The notes below the pieces were generated by a model, which was not told where the DNA came from, did no database searches, and worked only from the letters and a program-made list of their open reading frames with translations. This document shows, in pieces, positions 15,332-23,223 of a stretch of DNA of 46,461 nucleotides. Where the stretch lies: the NCBI RefSeq assembly GCF_002885955.2, contig NZ_POQS01000004.1, positions 388,481-434,941 on the forward strand, in the 5' to 3' direction. Each line of letters starts with the position of its first letter. Position 1 is the first letter of the stretch. Made by a program: the position numbers and the translations under genes. The stretch comes from Achromobacter pulmonis (GTDB lineage Bacteria > Pseudomonadota > Gammaproteobacteria > Burkholderiales > Burkholderiaceae_B).

Positions 15332-16087
15332 ATGCTGCATAAAACCGTGAAATCGTTGTTGGCTGCGGCGCTGTGCGCCGCCGCGCTGTCGGGCGCGCAC
15401 GCCCAGACCGTGAAGGTCGGCTCCACGCCGACCGCGGTGCCGTTCAACTTCCTGGACCCGAAGACCAACACCCTGCAGGGCGTGATGATCGACATCGCCA
15501 ACGCCGTGGGCAAGCAGGCAGGCTTCGCGGTCGAAGTCACGCCGATTCCGTTCGCCTCGCTGGTGCCGGCGCTGCAGACCGGCAAGATCGACATCATCGC
15601 CTCGGCCTTCGCCAAGACGCCGCAGCGCGCCGAGGTGGTGGACTTCACCCAGCTGGTGGTGGAGTACGGCGAGGCGCTGATCGTGCCCGCCAAGGACCAG
15701 ACCGACTACAAGAGCATCGCCGACCTCAAGGGCAAGACCGTCGGGGTCCAGATCGGCACGCTGTACGTGGAGCCGCTGAAGTCCGCGCCCGGCCTGAAGG
15801 AAGTGAAGATGTACGAAACCATGTCCGACCTGGTGCGCGACGTGGCGCTGGGACGGCTGGACGCCGCCTTCGGCGACGGCCCGGTGATTTCGTACCAGGT
15901 GCGCACCCAGGGCGTGCGCAACGTGCGCTACGTCGAAAGCTACCAGCCGTCCATGCCGACCAACATCGCGCTGGCCGTGCGCAAGGGCGACGCCGAACGC
16001 GCCCGCCAGCTCGACGCCGCCATCGACGCGCTGCGCCAGGACGGCACCATCGCCGCCATCATGAAGAAATGGGGCGTTTCGCGCTGA
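15332..16087 (+). CDS. ABC transporter periplasmic binding protein, polar amino-acid type
   Basis: A 251-residue type II periplasmic binding protein. A signal peptide runs to about residue 24 (SGAHA), followed by QTVKVGSTPTAVPFNFLDP, the GVMIDIANAVGKQAGF segment and DLKGKTVGVQIGT, all typical of the family 3 solute-binding proteins that feed His/Gln/Glu-type importers. The start at 15332 has AGGGG six bases upstream. The permease and ATPase genes follow, then two FAD oxidoreductases, so the ligand is probably an amino acid or amine degraded by oxidative deamination. A GC-rich stem-loop lies between this gene and the permease gene. Confidence 0.93.
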   Translation: MLHKTVKSLLAAALCAAALSGAHAQTVKVGSTPTAVPFNFLDPKTNTLQGVMIDIANAVGKQAGFAVEVTPIPFASLVPALQTGKIDIIASAFAKTPQRAEVVDFTQLVVEYGEALIVPAKDQTDYKSIADLKGKTVGVQIGTLYVEPLKSAPGLKEVKMYETMSDLVRDVALGRLDAAFGDGPVISYQVRTQGVRNVRYVESYQPSMPTNIALAVRKGDAERARQLDAAIDALRQDGTIAAIMKKWGVSR

Positions 16088-16107
16088 GCGCCATGGATCC
16101 GCGCGCC

Positions 16108-16121
16108 GCGCGCCGGCGCGC
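16108..16121 (+). terminator. GC-rich stem-loop between binding-protein and permease genes
   Basis: GCGCGCCGGCGCGC is a perfect 14-base palindrome that can fold as a 5-bp stem with a CCGG loop, 20 bp after the stop codon. It lacks a T-run, so it would be at most a partial terminator or an RNA-end protector, which would favour high binding-protein yield. Confidence 0.4.
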
Positions 16122-16138
16122 CCTAACGGATAAGCAAG

Positions 16139-16798
16139 ATGTTCCAGTCTTTTTTCAGTGACGCCTCGGAGTTCTTCCCTGTGCTGATGCAGGGGGTGCT
16201 GACCACCGTCTCCATCACCGCCGCGGCCCTGGTGATCGCCACCGTGCTCGGGCTGTTCTGGGCGCTGCTGCGGGTCAGCGGCATCGCGCCGCTCTCGCAC
16301 GCCAGCCGCATCCTGACCAACATCATCCGCGGCGTGCCCATCATCGTCGTGCTGTTCTACATGTACTTCGTGCTGCCCGAGATCGGCGTCGGCCTGACGG
16401 CCTTCCAGGCCGGCGCGCTGGGACTGGGCGTGGCGTATTCCTCGTATATGTCGGAGGTGTTCCGCTCGGGCATCGACGCGGTCGATCCCGGCCAGTTCGA
16501 GGCCGCCCAGTCGCTGGGCATGTCGCGCGCCAAGCTGATGCGCCGCGTGGTGCTGCCGCAGGCCTTCAAGGTGGCCCTGCCGCCCTACGGCAACAACGTG
16601 GTCATGATGCTCAAGGACTCGTCGCAGACCGCGGTGATCACCGTGGTCGAACTGTCCATGCAGAGCAAGCTGATCGCCTCGTCCACCTTCAAGAGCGCCA
16701 CCATCTACACGCTGGTCGCCCTGATGTACCTGGCCATGAGCCTGCCCATGATGTATTGCATCGGCAAACTTGAACGCCGCCTGGGACGCCGCCAATGA
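16139..16798 (+). CDS. Amino-acid-type ABC transporter permease (HisM/GlnP family)
   Basis: A 219-residue inner-membrane permease with about five hydrophobic segments. The ATPase-docking EAA loop is clear in EAAQSLGMSRAKLMRRVVLP (about 121-140). Only one permease gene is present, so the transporter probably uses a homodimer. The gene overlaps the ATPase start by 4 bp (ATGA). Substrate specificity lies with the upstream binding protein. Confidence 0.94.
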   Translation: MFQSFFSDASEFFPVLMQGVLTTVSITAAALVIATVLGLFWALLRVSGIAPLSHASRILTNIIRGVPIIVVLFYMYFVLPEIGVGLTAFQAGALGLGVAYSSYMSEVFRSGIDAVDPGQFEAAQSLGMSRAKLMRRVVLPQAFKVALPPYGNNVVMMLKDSSQTAVITVVELSMQSKLIASSTFKSATIYTLVALMYLAMSLPMMYCIGKLERRLGRRQ

Positions 16799-17526
16799 TC
16801 AAGATCGAAAACCTCAGCAAGTCGTTCGGCGCGCACCGCGTGCTCGATGGCATAGACGCCGAAGTGCGGCCGGGCGAAGTGGTCTGCCTGATCGGGCCGT
16901 CCGGCTCGGGCAAGTCCACGCTGCTGCGCTGCATCAACGGGCTCGAACGCTACGACGGCGGACGCATCACGGTGGACGGCGTGACCGTGGACGCGAGCAG
17001 CAGGGAGATCCAGGCGATCCGCCAGCGCGTGGCCATGGTGTTCCAGCGCTTCAATCTGTTCCCGCACCGCAGCGCGCTGGAAAACGTCATCGAAGGCCCG
17101 GTGCACGTCAAGGGCGAAAGCGTGGCGTCGGCCACCGAGCGCGCCCGCGAGATCCTGGCCTCGGTGGGCCTGGCCGAGAAAATGAACCACTATCCGCAGC
17201 AGCTTTCCGGCGGGCAGCAGCAGCGCGTGGCCATCGCCCGCGCGCTGGCCATGGAGCCCGAGGCCATCCTGTTCGACGAGCCCACCTCCGCGCTCGATCC
17301 CGAACTGGTGGGCGAGGTGCTGTCGGTGATGCGCACGCTGGCCGAGAAAGGCATGACGATGGTGATCGTCACGCACGAAATGGACTTCGCCCGCAACGTG
17401 TCCGACCGCGTGCTGTTCCTGGAAGGCGGCCGCATCGCCGAACAGGGGCCGTCGCGCGAAGTGCTTACCTCTCCCCGCAACGAACGCATGCGCGATTTCC
17501 TCAAGCGCGTCACGCACGCCCAATAA
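16795..17526 (+). CDS. Amino-acid-type ABC transporter ATPase (HisP/GlnQ family)
   Basis: A 243-residue ATPase with all core motifs: Walker A GPSGSGKST (about 35-43), Q-loop in VAMVFQRFNLFPH, signature LSGGQQQR, Walker B AILFDEPTSALDPE and the switch His in VIVTHEMDFA. It powers import by the adjacent permease. Its start overlaps the permease stop (ATGA). The first FAD oxidoreductase gene starts only 9 bp after its stop, tying transport and catabolism into one transcript. Confidence 0.96.
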   Translation: MIKIENLSKSFGAHRVLDGIDAEVRPGEVVCLIGPSGSGKSTLLRCINGLERYDGGRITVDGVTVDASSREIQAIRQRVAMVFQRFNLFPHRSALENVIEGPVHVKGESVASATERAREILASVGLAEKMNHYPQQLSGGQQQRVAIARALAMEPEAILFDEPTSALDPELVGEVLSVMRTLAEKGMTMVIVTHEMDFARNVSDRVLFLEGGRIAEQGPSREVLTSPRNERMRDFLKRVTHAQ

Positions 17527-17535
17527 CGCCCCGCC

Positions 17536-18834
17536 ATGAACAACCCTGTGTTTACGCCCGCAGCCACGCTGTGGGCCGCGACCGCGCCTGCGCGCGCGGC
17601 CGCGCCGGCGCTTGCCGCGCCGCTGGAGATCGAGGCCGCCGTGGTCGGCGGCGGTTTCACCGGCCTGTCGGCCGCGCTGCACCTGGCCGAGGCCGGCCTG
17701 CGCGTGGCGCTGTTCGAGACCCATGAAGTCGCGCACCGCGCCTCCGGCCGCAACGGCGGCCAGGTGGTGCCCGGCTTCAAGCCCGGCCCCGCCGCGCTTG
17801 CGCGCCGCTTCGGCGCCGAGACGGCCGCGCGCATGACGCGCTTCGCCTACGGCAACGCGGACTACCTGTTCGAGCTGGTGGAACGCCTGCGCATCGATTG
17901 CGCCCCCACCCGCAACGGCTGGATACAGGGCGCCTTCTCGGCCGCGTCCGCCGATTATCTGCGACGGCGCGCGCAGGAACTGAACGCGCACGGCGGCGAG
18001 GTGGAATACCTGGACGCCGAGGCCATGCGGGCCGCCACCGGTTCGTCGTTCTGGCCCGCCGGGCTGCGCGAGAAACGCGCCGGCGCGGTACAGCCGCTGG
18101 CCCTGGCGCGCGGCCTGGCGCGCGCGGCCGCGCAGGCCGGCGCCACGCTGTACGAGCGCTCGCCGGTGGCCGCCATCGTCCCGCGCGACGGCGGCGGCGC
18201 CACGCTCAGCGTCAACGGCCATGCCGTGCAGGCGCGCCACGTGGTGCTGGCCACCGACGCCTACACCGACCGGCTGTGGCCCGCGGTGGCGCAGTCCTAC
18301 GTCAACGTGGCCAGCGCCCAGATCGCCACCGAGCCCCTGCCCCCCGCGCTGCAGGCGCGCCTGATGCCGCTGCGCGCCGGCATTTCCGAAACCCGCAAGA
18401 TCACCTACTACTGCCGCATCGACCCCGAAGGCCGCTTCGTGATCGGCGGGCGCGGACATTCCAGCGAACAGCTCGATCCGTCCACGCGCGACCAGTTGCG
18501 GCGCGCGGCGGTGGCGCGCTTTCCCGAACTGGCCGACGCCGCCTGGCGCTACGGCTGGGCCTGCCGGGTAGGCATGACGCTGGACGACCTGCCGCGCCTG
18601 CATCGATTGGCGCCTGGCGTCTGGACCGCCTACGGCTATTGCGGGCGCGGCGTGGCCATGGGCACGGCCCTGGGGCGCGTGCTGCGCGATGCGATCCGCG
18701 GCGTGCCGGCGGAAAGGCTCGATTTCCCGGTCACGCCGATTTCCCGCATGCCCGGCTATCCGGCCCGGCAGTTCGGCGCTACGCTGGCCATCAACTGGTA
18801 CCGCCTGCGCGACGCGCTGGGCTTTCCCGCCTGA
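17536..18834 (+). CDS. FAD-dependent amine/amino-acid oxidoreductase, DAO family (PuuB-like)
   Basis: A 432-residue protein of the D-amino-acid-oxidase fold. The FAD-binding VVGGGFTGLSAALHL (about 36-50) is followed by the GRNGGQVVPG motif (about 73-82), which is typical of gamma-glutamylputrescine oxidase and similar enzymes that oxidise secondary or primary amines. The C-terminal part has the usual GRGVAMGTALG flavin-closing loop. A leader of about 33 Ala-rich residues precedes the FAD motif; it is not a convincing signal peptide. It is encoded 9 bp after the ABC ATPase, so it likely oxidises the imported compound or its conjugate. The exact amine is unknown. Confidence 0.88.
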   Translation: MNNPVFTPAATLWAATAPARAAAPALAAPLEIEAAVVGGGFTGLSAALHLAEAGLRVALFETHEVAHRASGRNGGQVVPGFKPGPAALARRFGAETAARMTRFAYGNADYLFELVERLRIDCAPTRNGWIQGAFSAASADYLRRRAQELNAHGGEVEYLDAEAMRAATGSSFWPAGLREKRAGAVQPLALARGLARAAAQAGATLYERSPVAAIVPRDGGGATLSVNGHAVQARHVVLATDAYTDRLWPAVAQSYVNVASAQIATEPLPPALQARLMPLRAGISETRKITYYCRIDPEGRFVIGGRGHSSEQLDPSTRDQLRRAAVARFPELADAAWRYGWACRVGMTLDDLPRLHRLAPGVWTAYGYCGRGVAMGTALGRVLRDAIRGVPAERLDFPVTPISRMPGYPARQFGATLAINWYRLRDALGFPA

Positions 18835-18867
18835 ACACCGCCGTCCGGCCGACACGCACTTATCGTC

Positions 18868-20136
18868 ATGAACACTCAAACGCAGTTTCCCGCCACCGTG
18901 GACGTGGCGATCATCGGCGGCGGCATCATCGGCGCGAGCACCGCGCTCGCGCTGGCGCGCGTCGGCGTGCGCACCGCCCTGTTCGAAAAAGGCACGCTGG
19001 GCTGCGAACAGTCCTCGCGCAACTGGGGCTGGGTGCGCACCCTGGGCCGCGACCAGCCCGAAGTGCCGCTGGCGCTGCGCGCCAACCAGCTGTGGAGCGA
19101 GATCCAGGCCCAGGTCGACGTCGGCTACCGCCGCAACGGCCTGGTCTACCTGCAGGAAAACGAGGCCGACGCCGTCGGCCACGAGACCTGGCTGCGCGAG
19201 GCCCGCGCCCACGGCGTGCGCGCCGAGATGCTGGGACGCGAGGCGGCGCTGCGCCTGCTGCCGCGCACCGAACGCCCCTGGACCGGGGCGCTGTACAGCG
19301 CGGCCGACGGCGTGGCCGAACCGCAGCTCGCGACCCTCGGCGTCGCGTCGCTGGCGCGCCAGGCCGGCGCGCAGATCTTCGAACACTGCGCCGTGCGCGG
19401 CCTGGAGACCAGCGCCGGCCGCGTCGACACCGTCGTCACCGAGCGCGGCGCGCTGCGCGCGCAGGCCGTGCTGGTGGCCGCCGGCGGCTGGTCGCGGCTG
19501 TTCTGCGGCAACCTGGGCGTGGAATTCCCGCAGCTCAAGGTGCGCGGCTCGGTGCTGCGCACCGAGCCCTTCGACGCCGGCATGGCGCTGGCCGTCAACG
19601 GCAAGGACTTCACCTGCCGCAAGCGCGCCGACGGCGGCTATACCGTGTCGCAGTTCTCCGCCTCGCTGGCCGAGATCGTGCCCGACAGCTTCCGCCTGAT
19701 GGGCAAGTTCATGCGCGCCTGGATCGAGAACAACGCGCTGGTGCGCCTGCGCTTCGGCAAACGCTTTTTCGAGGAACTGGCCACGCCGCGCCGCTTCCCG
19801 GCCGACCGCCCGACGCCGTACGAACGCTGCCGCGTGCTCGACCCCGCGCCCTACGCGCGCGGCATAGACCAGGCCTGGACGCGCCTGCTGCACGCATTCC
19901 CGGCCTTCCGCCAGGCCCGCATCGCGCAATCCTGGGGCGGCTATATCGACGTGACGCCGGACGCGATGCCCGTCATCGCGCCGGTGGCGCAGGCGCCCGG
20001 CCTCTACCTGGCCTCGGGATTCTCCGGCCACGGCTTCGGCATCGGCCCGGCCGTGGGCGAAACCGTGGCCGCCCTCATCCGGGGCGCGCCCACGCCGGTG
20101 GACATCCGCCCCTTCCGACTCGAACGCTACGCCTGA
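18868..20136 (+). CDS. Second FAD-dependent oxidoreductase, DAO family (DadA/SoxB-like)
   Basis: A 422-residue DAO-fold enzyme with FAD-binding VAIIGGGIIGASTALALARV (about 12-31) and a closing SGFSGHGFGIGPAVGE loop near 380-395. It is only distantly like the preceding enzyme: it has SSRNWGWVRTLGRD where that protein has GRNGG. Such enzymes release an imine, hydrolysed to a keto-acid or aldehyde plus ammonia or amine. It starts 33 bp after the first oxidoreductase and ends in a 10-bp convergent overlap with trpA. The two flavoenzymes may act on successive intermediates or on two related substrates; sequence cannot decide. Confidence 0.88.
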   Translation: MNTQTQFPATVDVAIIGGGIIGASTALALARVGVRTALFEKGTLGCEQSSRNWGWVRTLGRDQPEVPLALRANQLWSEIQAQVDVGYRRNGLVYLQENEADAVGHETWLREARAHGVRAEMLGREAALRLLPRTERPWTGALYSAADGVAEPQLATLGVASLARQAGAQIFEHCAVRGLETSAGRVDTVVTERGALRAQAVLVAAGGWSRLFCGNLGVEFPQLKVRGSVLRTEPFDAGMALAVNGKDFTCRKRADGGYTVSQFSASLAEIVPDSFRLMGKFMRAWIENNALVRLRFGKRFFEELATPRRFPADRPTPYERCRVLDPAPYARGIDQAWTRLLHAFPAFRQARIAQSWGGYIDVTPDAMPVIAPVAQAPGLYLASGFSGHGFGIGPAVGETVAALIRGAPTPVDIRPFRLERYA

Positions 20137-20927
20137 GCCGCGGGCCGGCGCAGCGCGGCCGCCAGCCCGCGCACTTCTTCCAGCGCGGCCTTCACGCCGC
20201 CTTGCGCCAGCACCTCGGCCAGCCGCGAGCCCACCGCCACCAGGTCCGCGTGGCGGCCGATGCGCCGCGCGTCTTCCGGCGAACGCACGCCGAAGCCGGC
20301 GGCCACCGGCAGCCGCGTATGCGCGCGCACCCGCGCCAGGTCCTGCGCGATGCGGCGCTCGTCGGGCAGCGACGCGCCCGTGGTGCCGGCCAGCATGACG
20401 TGATAGACGAAGCCGCTGGCCTCGCGCAGCGCCCGCGCCAGCCGCTCCTCGTCGGTGGTGGGCGCGGACATGCGGATCAGGTCGATGCCGTGCGCGCGCG
20501 CGTGCCGCTCCAGCTCGCCGGCGTGTTCCGGCGGCAGGTCGACCACGATCAGCCCGTCCACGCCCGCGGCCGCGGCATCCGCCGCGAAGGCCGCCGCGCC
20601 GTAGCGGAGTATGGGATTCAGGTAGCCCATCAGCACCACCGGCGTGGCCTCGTGGCCGGATCGGAATTCCCGCAGCAACGCCAGCGTGCCCGCCAGCGTC
20701 TGGCCGGCCGCCAGCGCGCGGCGGTTGGCCTGCTGCAGCACGGGGCCGTCGGCGACCGGGTCGCTGAACGGCATGCCCAGTTCGATCACGTCGGCGCCCG
20801 CGGCGGGCAGGCCGCGCAGCAGTTCCAGGCATGCGCCGGGGTCGGGGTCGCCCGCCGCGAAGTAGGTCGCCAGGCCGCAGCGGCCCGACCGGCGCAGCGC
20901 CGCGAAAGTGTGTTGCAGCCGTGTCAT
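20127..20927 (-). CDS. trpA: Tryptophan synthase alpha chain
   Basis: A 266-residue TIM-barrel enzyme. The catalytic acids fall at the classical positions: Glu49 in ELGMPFSDP and Asp60 in PVADGPVL. It cleaves indole-3-glycerol phosphate to indole and glyceraldehyde 3-phosphate, and passes indole to TrpB through the tunnel of the alpha2-beta2 complex. The start at 20927 overlaps the trpB stop in ATGA, so a longer upstream frame is rejected. Its 3' end overlaps the convergent FAD oxidoreductase gene by 10 bp. Confidence 0.97.
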   Translation of the reverse strand: MTRLQHTFAALRRSGRCGLATYFAAGDPDPGACLELLRGLPAAGADVIELGMPFSDPVADGPVLQQANRRALAAGQTLAGTLALLREFRSGHEATPVVLMGYLNPILRYGAAAFAADAAAAGVDGLIVVDLPPEHAGELERHARAHGIDLIRMSAPTTDEERLARALREASGFVYHVMLAGTTGASLPDERRIAQDLARVRAHTRLPVAAGFGVRSPEDARRIGRHADLVAVGSRLAEVLAQGGVKAALEEVRGLAAALRRPAAQA

Positions 20928-22132
20928 GTCGTCGCCTCGTCGAATTGCGTCACCGTGTCCATGTCCTTGTCGCCGCGTCCGCTCAGGCACACGACGAGGA
21001 TCTCGCCGCGCCCCATGCGCGGCGCGAGTTCGCGCGCCCAGGCCAGCGCGTGCGCGCTTTCCAGCGCCGGCAGGATGCCTTCGGCCCGCGTCAACCAATG
21101 AAAGGCGGACACCGCCTGCGCGTCCGTCACGGACACATAGGCCACCCGCCCGCTGTCGTGCAGCAACGCATGCTCCGGTCCCACGCCGGGATAGTCGAGC
21201 CCGGCCGAGATGGAGTGCGCGTCCAGGATCTGCCCGTCGCCGTCCTGCAGGTAGTAGCTGCGGCAGCCATGCAGCACGCCGGCCCGGCCCGCGCCGAGGC
21301 TGGCGGCGTGCGCGCCGCTGGCCAGCCCGCGCCCGCCGGCCTCCACGCCATAGAGGCGCACGCCGGGCTGGTCCAGGAACGGGTGGAAGAACCCCATCGC
21401 GTTGGAGCCGCCGCCGACGCAGGCGACCATCGCGTCCGGCATGCGTCCGGCCTTGGCGGCGATCTGCTGGCGCGTCTCCATGCCTATCACCTTCTGGAAC
21501 TCGCGCACCAGCCAGGGATAGGGATGCGGACCGGCGCAGGTGCCCAGCAGGTAATAGGTGTCGGCCGGATGCGCGATCCAGTCGCGCAAGGCCTGGTTCA
21601 TCGCGTCCTTCAGCGTGCCGGTTCCGTCCGTCACGGCGCGCACCTCGGCCCCCAGCATGCGCATGCGGCGCACGTTGACCGACTGGCGCGCCATGTCCTG
21701 CGCCCCCATGTAGACCACGCAGTCCAGGCCCTGCTGCGCGCAGACCGTGGCGGTGGCCACGCCGTGCTGCCCGGCGCCGGTCTCGGCGATCACGCGGCGC
21801 TTGCCCATGCGCCGGGCCAGCAGCGCCTGGCCCAGGCAGTTGTTGATCTTGTGCGCGCCGGTGTGGTTGAGGTCTTCGCGCTTGAGGTAGATCTGCGCGC
21901 CGCCCAGTTCCCCGGTGATGCCGCGCGCCAGGAACAGCGGGCTGGGGCGGCCGACGTAGTCGGCCAGCAGGCCGCGGAAGTCCTGCCAGAAGCCCTTATC
22001 CGACAGCAGCGCCCTGAAGGCGCGCTCCAGCTCGTCCAGCGCGGGGATGAGCGTTTCGGGCATGTAGCGCCCGCCGTAAGGGCCGAACTGGCCCAGGCTG
22101 TCGGGCGTGGCCGGATGGATGGCGGATGGCAT
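20924..22132 (-). CDS. trpB: Tryptophan synthase beta chain
   Basis: A 402-residue pyridoxal-phosphate enzyme. The PLP lysine is Lys95 in [11 protein letters not shown]; the phosphate-binding [10 protein letters not shown] and the [10 protein letters not shown] loop are intact. It condenses indole with serine to tryptophan. It is followed by trpA with a 4-bp overlap, and is divergent from a LysR-type gene across 118 bp. That trpI-trpBA layout is known from pseudomonads, where TrpI with indoleglycerol phosphate activates trpBA. Confidence 0.97.
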   Translation of the reverse strand: MPSAIHPATPDSLGQFGPYGGRYMPETLIPALDELERAFRALLSDKGFWQDFRGLLADYVGRPSPLFLARGITGELGGAQIYLKREDLNHTGAHKINNCLGQALLARRMGKRRVIAETGAGQHGVATATVCAQQGLDCVVYMGAQDMARQSVNVRRMRMLGAEVRAVTDGTGTLKDAMNQALRDWIAHPADTYYLLGTCAGPHPYPWLVREFQKVIGMETRQQIAAKAGRMPDAMVACVGGGSNAMGFFHPFLDQPGVRLYGVEAGGRGLASGAHAASLGAGRAGVLHGCRSYYLQDGDGQILDAHSISAGLDYPGVGPEHALLHDSGRVAYVSVTDAQAVSAFHWLTRAEGILPALESAHALAWARELAPRMGRGEILVVCLSGRGDKDMDTVTQFDEATT

Positions 22133-22250
22133 GGCTGGCGGTTTCCGTATTGCAGTGTATCGGGATGTTTTGCTTATGCTATCTTCGATAAAAACTTATT
22201 TGAATCAATGATTTGTTTAGCACCAATGTAAGTACAGCTAACATCCAGCC
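22133..22250. promoter_or_regulatory. Divergent control region between trpB and the LysR gene
   Basis: This 118-bp region is markedly A/T-rich. It contains TTAGC (22217-22221) and GCTAA (22237-22241) as inverted arms 15 bases apart, and TATC/GATA arms near 22181-22191, both plausible LysR-type half-sites. I cannot place the -35/-10 boxes with confidence. Confidence 0.45.
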
Positions 22251-23123
22251 ATGCGACGACTCCCCTCTCTCAATGCGCTGCGCTTTTTCGACAGCGCCGC
22301 CCGCCACGCCAGTTTCAGCCTGGCGGCCAGGGAGCTGTGCGTGACGCACAGCGCCGTCAGCCAGCAGGTGCGCCAGCTGGAAGACTGGCTGGGCTGCGCG
22401 CTGTTCGAACGCCGCGCCGGCGGCGTGCGCCTGACCGCGGCGGGCCTGGACCTGCAGCGCGCCGCCCAGGAGGCATTCGACACGCTGGAGCGCCGCTGCG
22501 ACGAATTGCGGCGTAGCACGCAGCCGGCGGAACTGACGCTGGGCGCGCCCGCCAGCTTTCTATCCAACTGGCTCATCGCGCGGCTCGAACGCTTCGAGGC
22601 CCTGCATCCGGATATCCGCATCCGGCTGCAGACGGCCGCCGACGCGTCCCTGCTGGACACGCAGCGCGTGGACGCGCTGATTCTTGCCGGCCGCGACTGG
22701 CCGCGGGACTGGGACGTCACCCCGTTGTTCGCCGAAACCATCGGCCCGGTCTGCGCCCCGGCCCATGCCGCGCAGATCCGCGCGCCGGCCGACGTGGCCG
22801 GCGCGCCGCTGCTGCACACCAGTTCCAGGCCCGATGCGTGGCGCGACTGGGCGGCGCGCCAGGGCATTGCGCTGGCCCCGCGCCTGCCCGGCCGCGAGTT
22901 CGACCACCTGGGCCACATGCTGGAAGCCGCGGCGGCCGGCCTGGGCGTGGCCATCGCGCCCGCGGTGCTGGTCGAATCCGAACTGCACCGCGCCCGCCTG
23001 GCCGCGCCGCTGGGTTTCGTCGCCAGCGGCGCCTCGTTCTGCCTGTGCACGCGCAAGGGCGCCAGGCGCGCCGACGAGGCGCTGTCGCATCTGCGCGACT
23101 GGCTGCTGGAAAGCGCGGCCTAA
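22251..23123 (+). CDS. LysR family regulator, TrpI/GcvA-like
   Basis: A 290-residue LysR-type protein: N-terminal winged helix (about 3-62; LPSLNALRFFDSAARHASFS and THSAVSQQVRQLE are the GcvA/TrpI-subgroup wording) and a binding-protein-like effector domain (about 90-285). It is divergent from trpBA. In Pseudomonas the regulator in this position, TrpI, activates trpBA in response to indoleglycerol phosphate, and the same role is likely here. I leave the symbol blank because the subgroup also includes AmpR and GcvA. Confidence 0.88.
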   Translation: MRRLPSLNALRFFDSAARHASFSLAARELCVTHSAVSQQVRQLEDWLGCALFERRAGGVRLTAAGLDLQRAAQEAFDTLERRCDELRRSTQPAELTLGAPASFLSNWLIARLERFEALHPDIRIRLQTAADASLLDTQRVDALILAGRDWPRDWDVTPLFAETIGPVCAPAHAAQIRAPADVAGAPLLHTSSRPDAWRDWAARQGIALAPRLPGREFDHLGHMLEAAAAGLGVAIAPAVLVESELHRARLAAPLGFVASGASFCLCTRKGARRADEALSHLRDWLLESAA

Positions 23124-23223
23124 TCCGGCCCTATATCTTGCCGACAACGCGCGGCGGCTCGCCGCTATACTTTTCGCACTCTTCAACCCCTGCCGTGCGA
23201 CGCCTTTTCTGCCGCGCCCCGCT

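Noticed and set aside
16705..20832. A 1375-codon open frame on the minus strand
   Set aside because: It is antisense to an intact ABC transporter and two flavoenzyme genes, has a His/Arg/Gly-rich composition without motifs, and arises because high GC removes stops.
22684..23223. In-frame extension of the PIG-L protein upstream to 22684
   Set aside because: It overlaps the LysR gene in another frame and would bury the signal peptide that begins at 23224.
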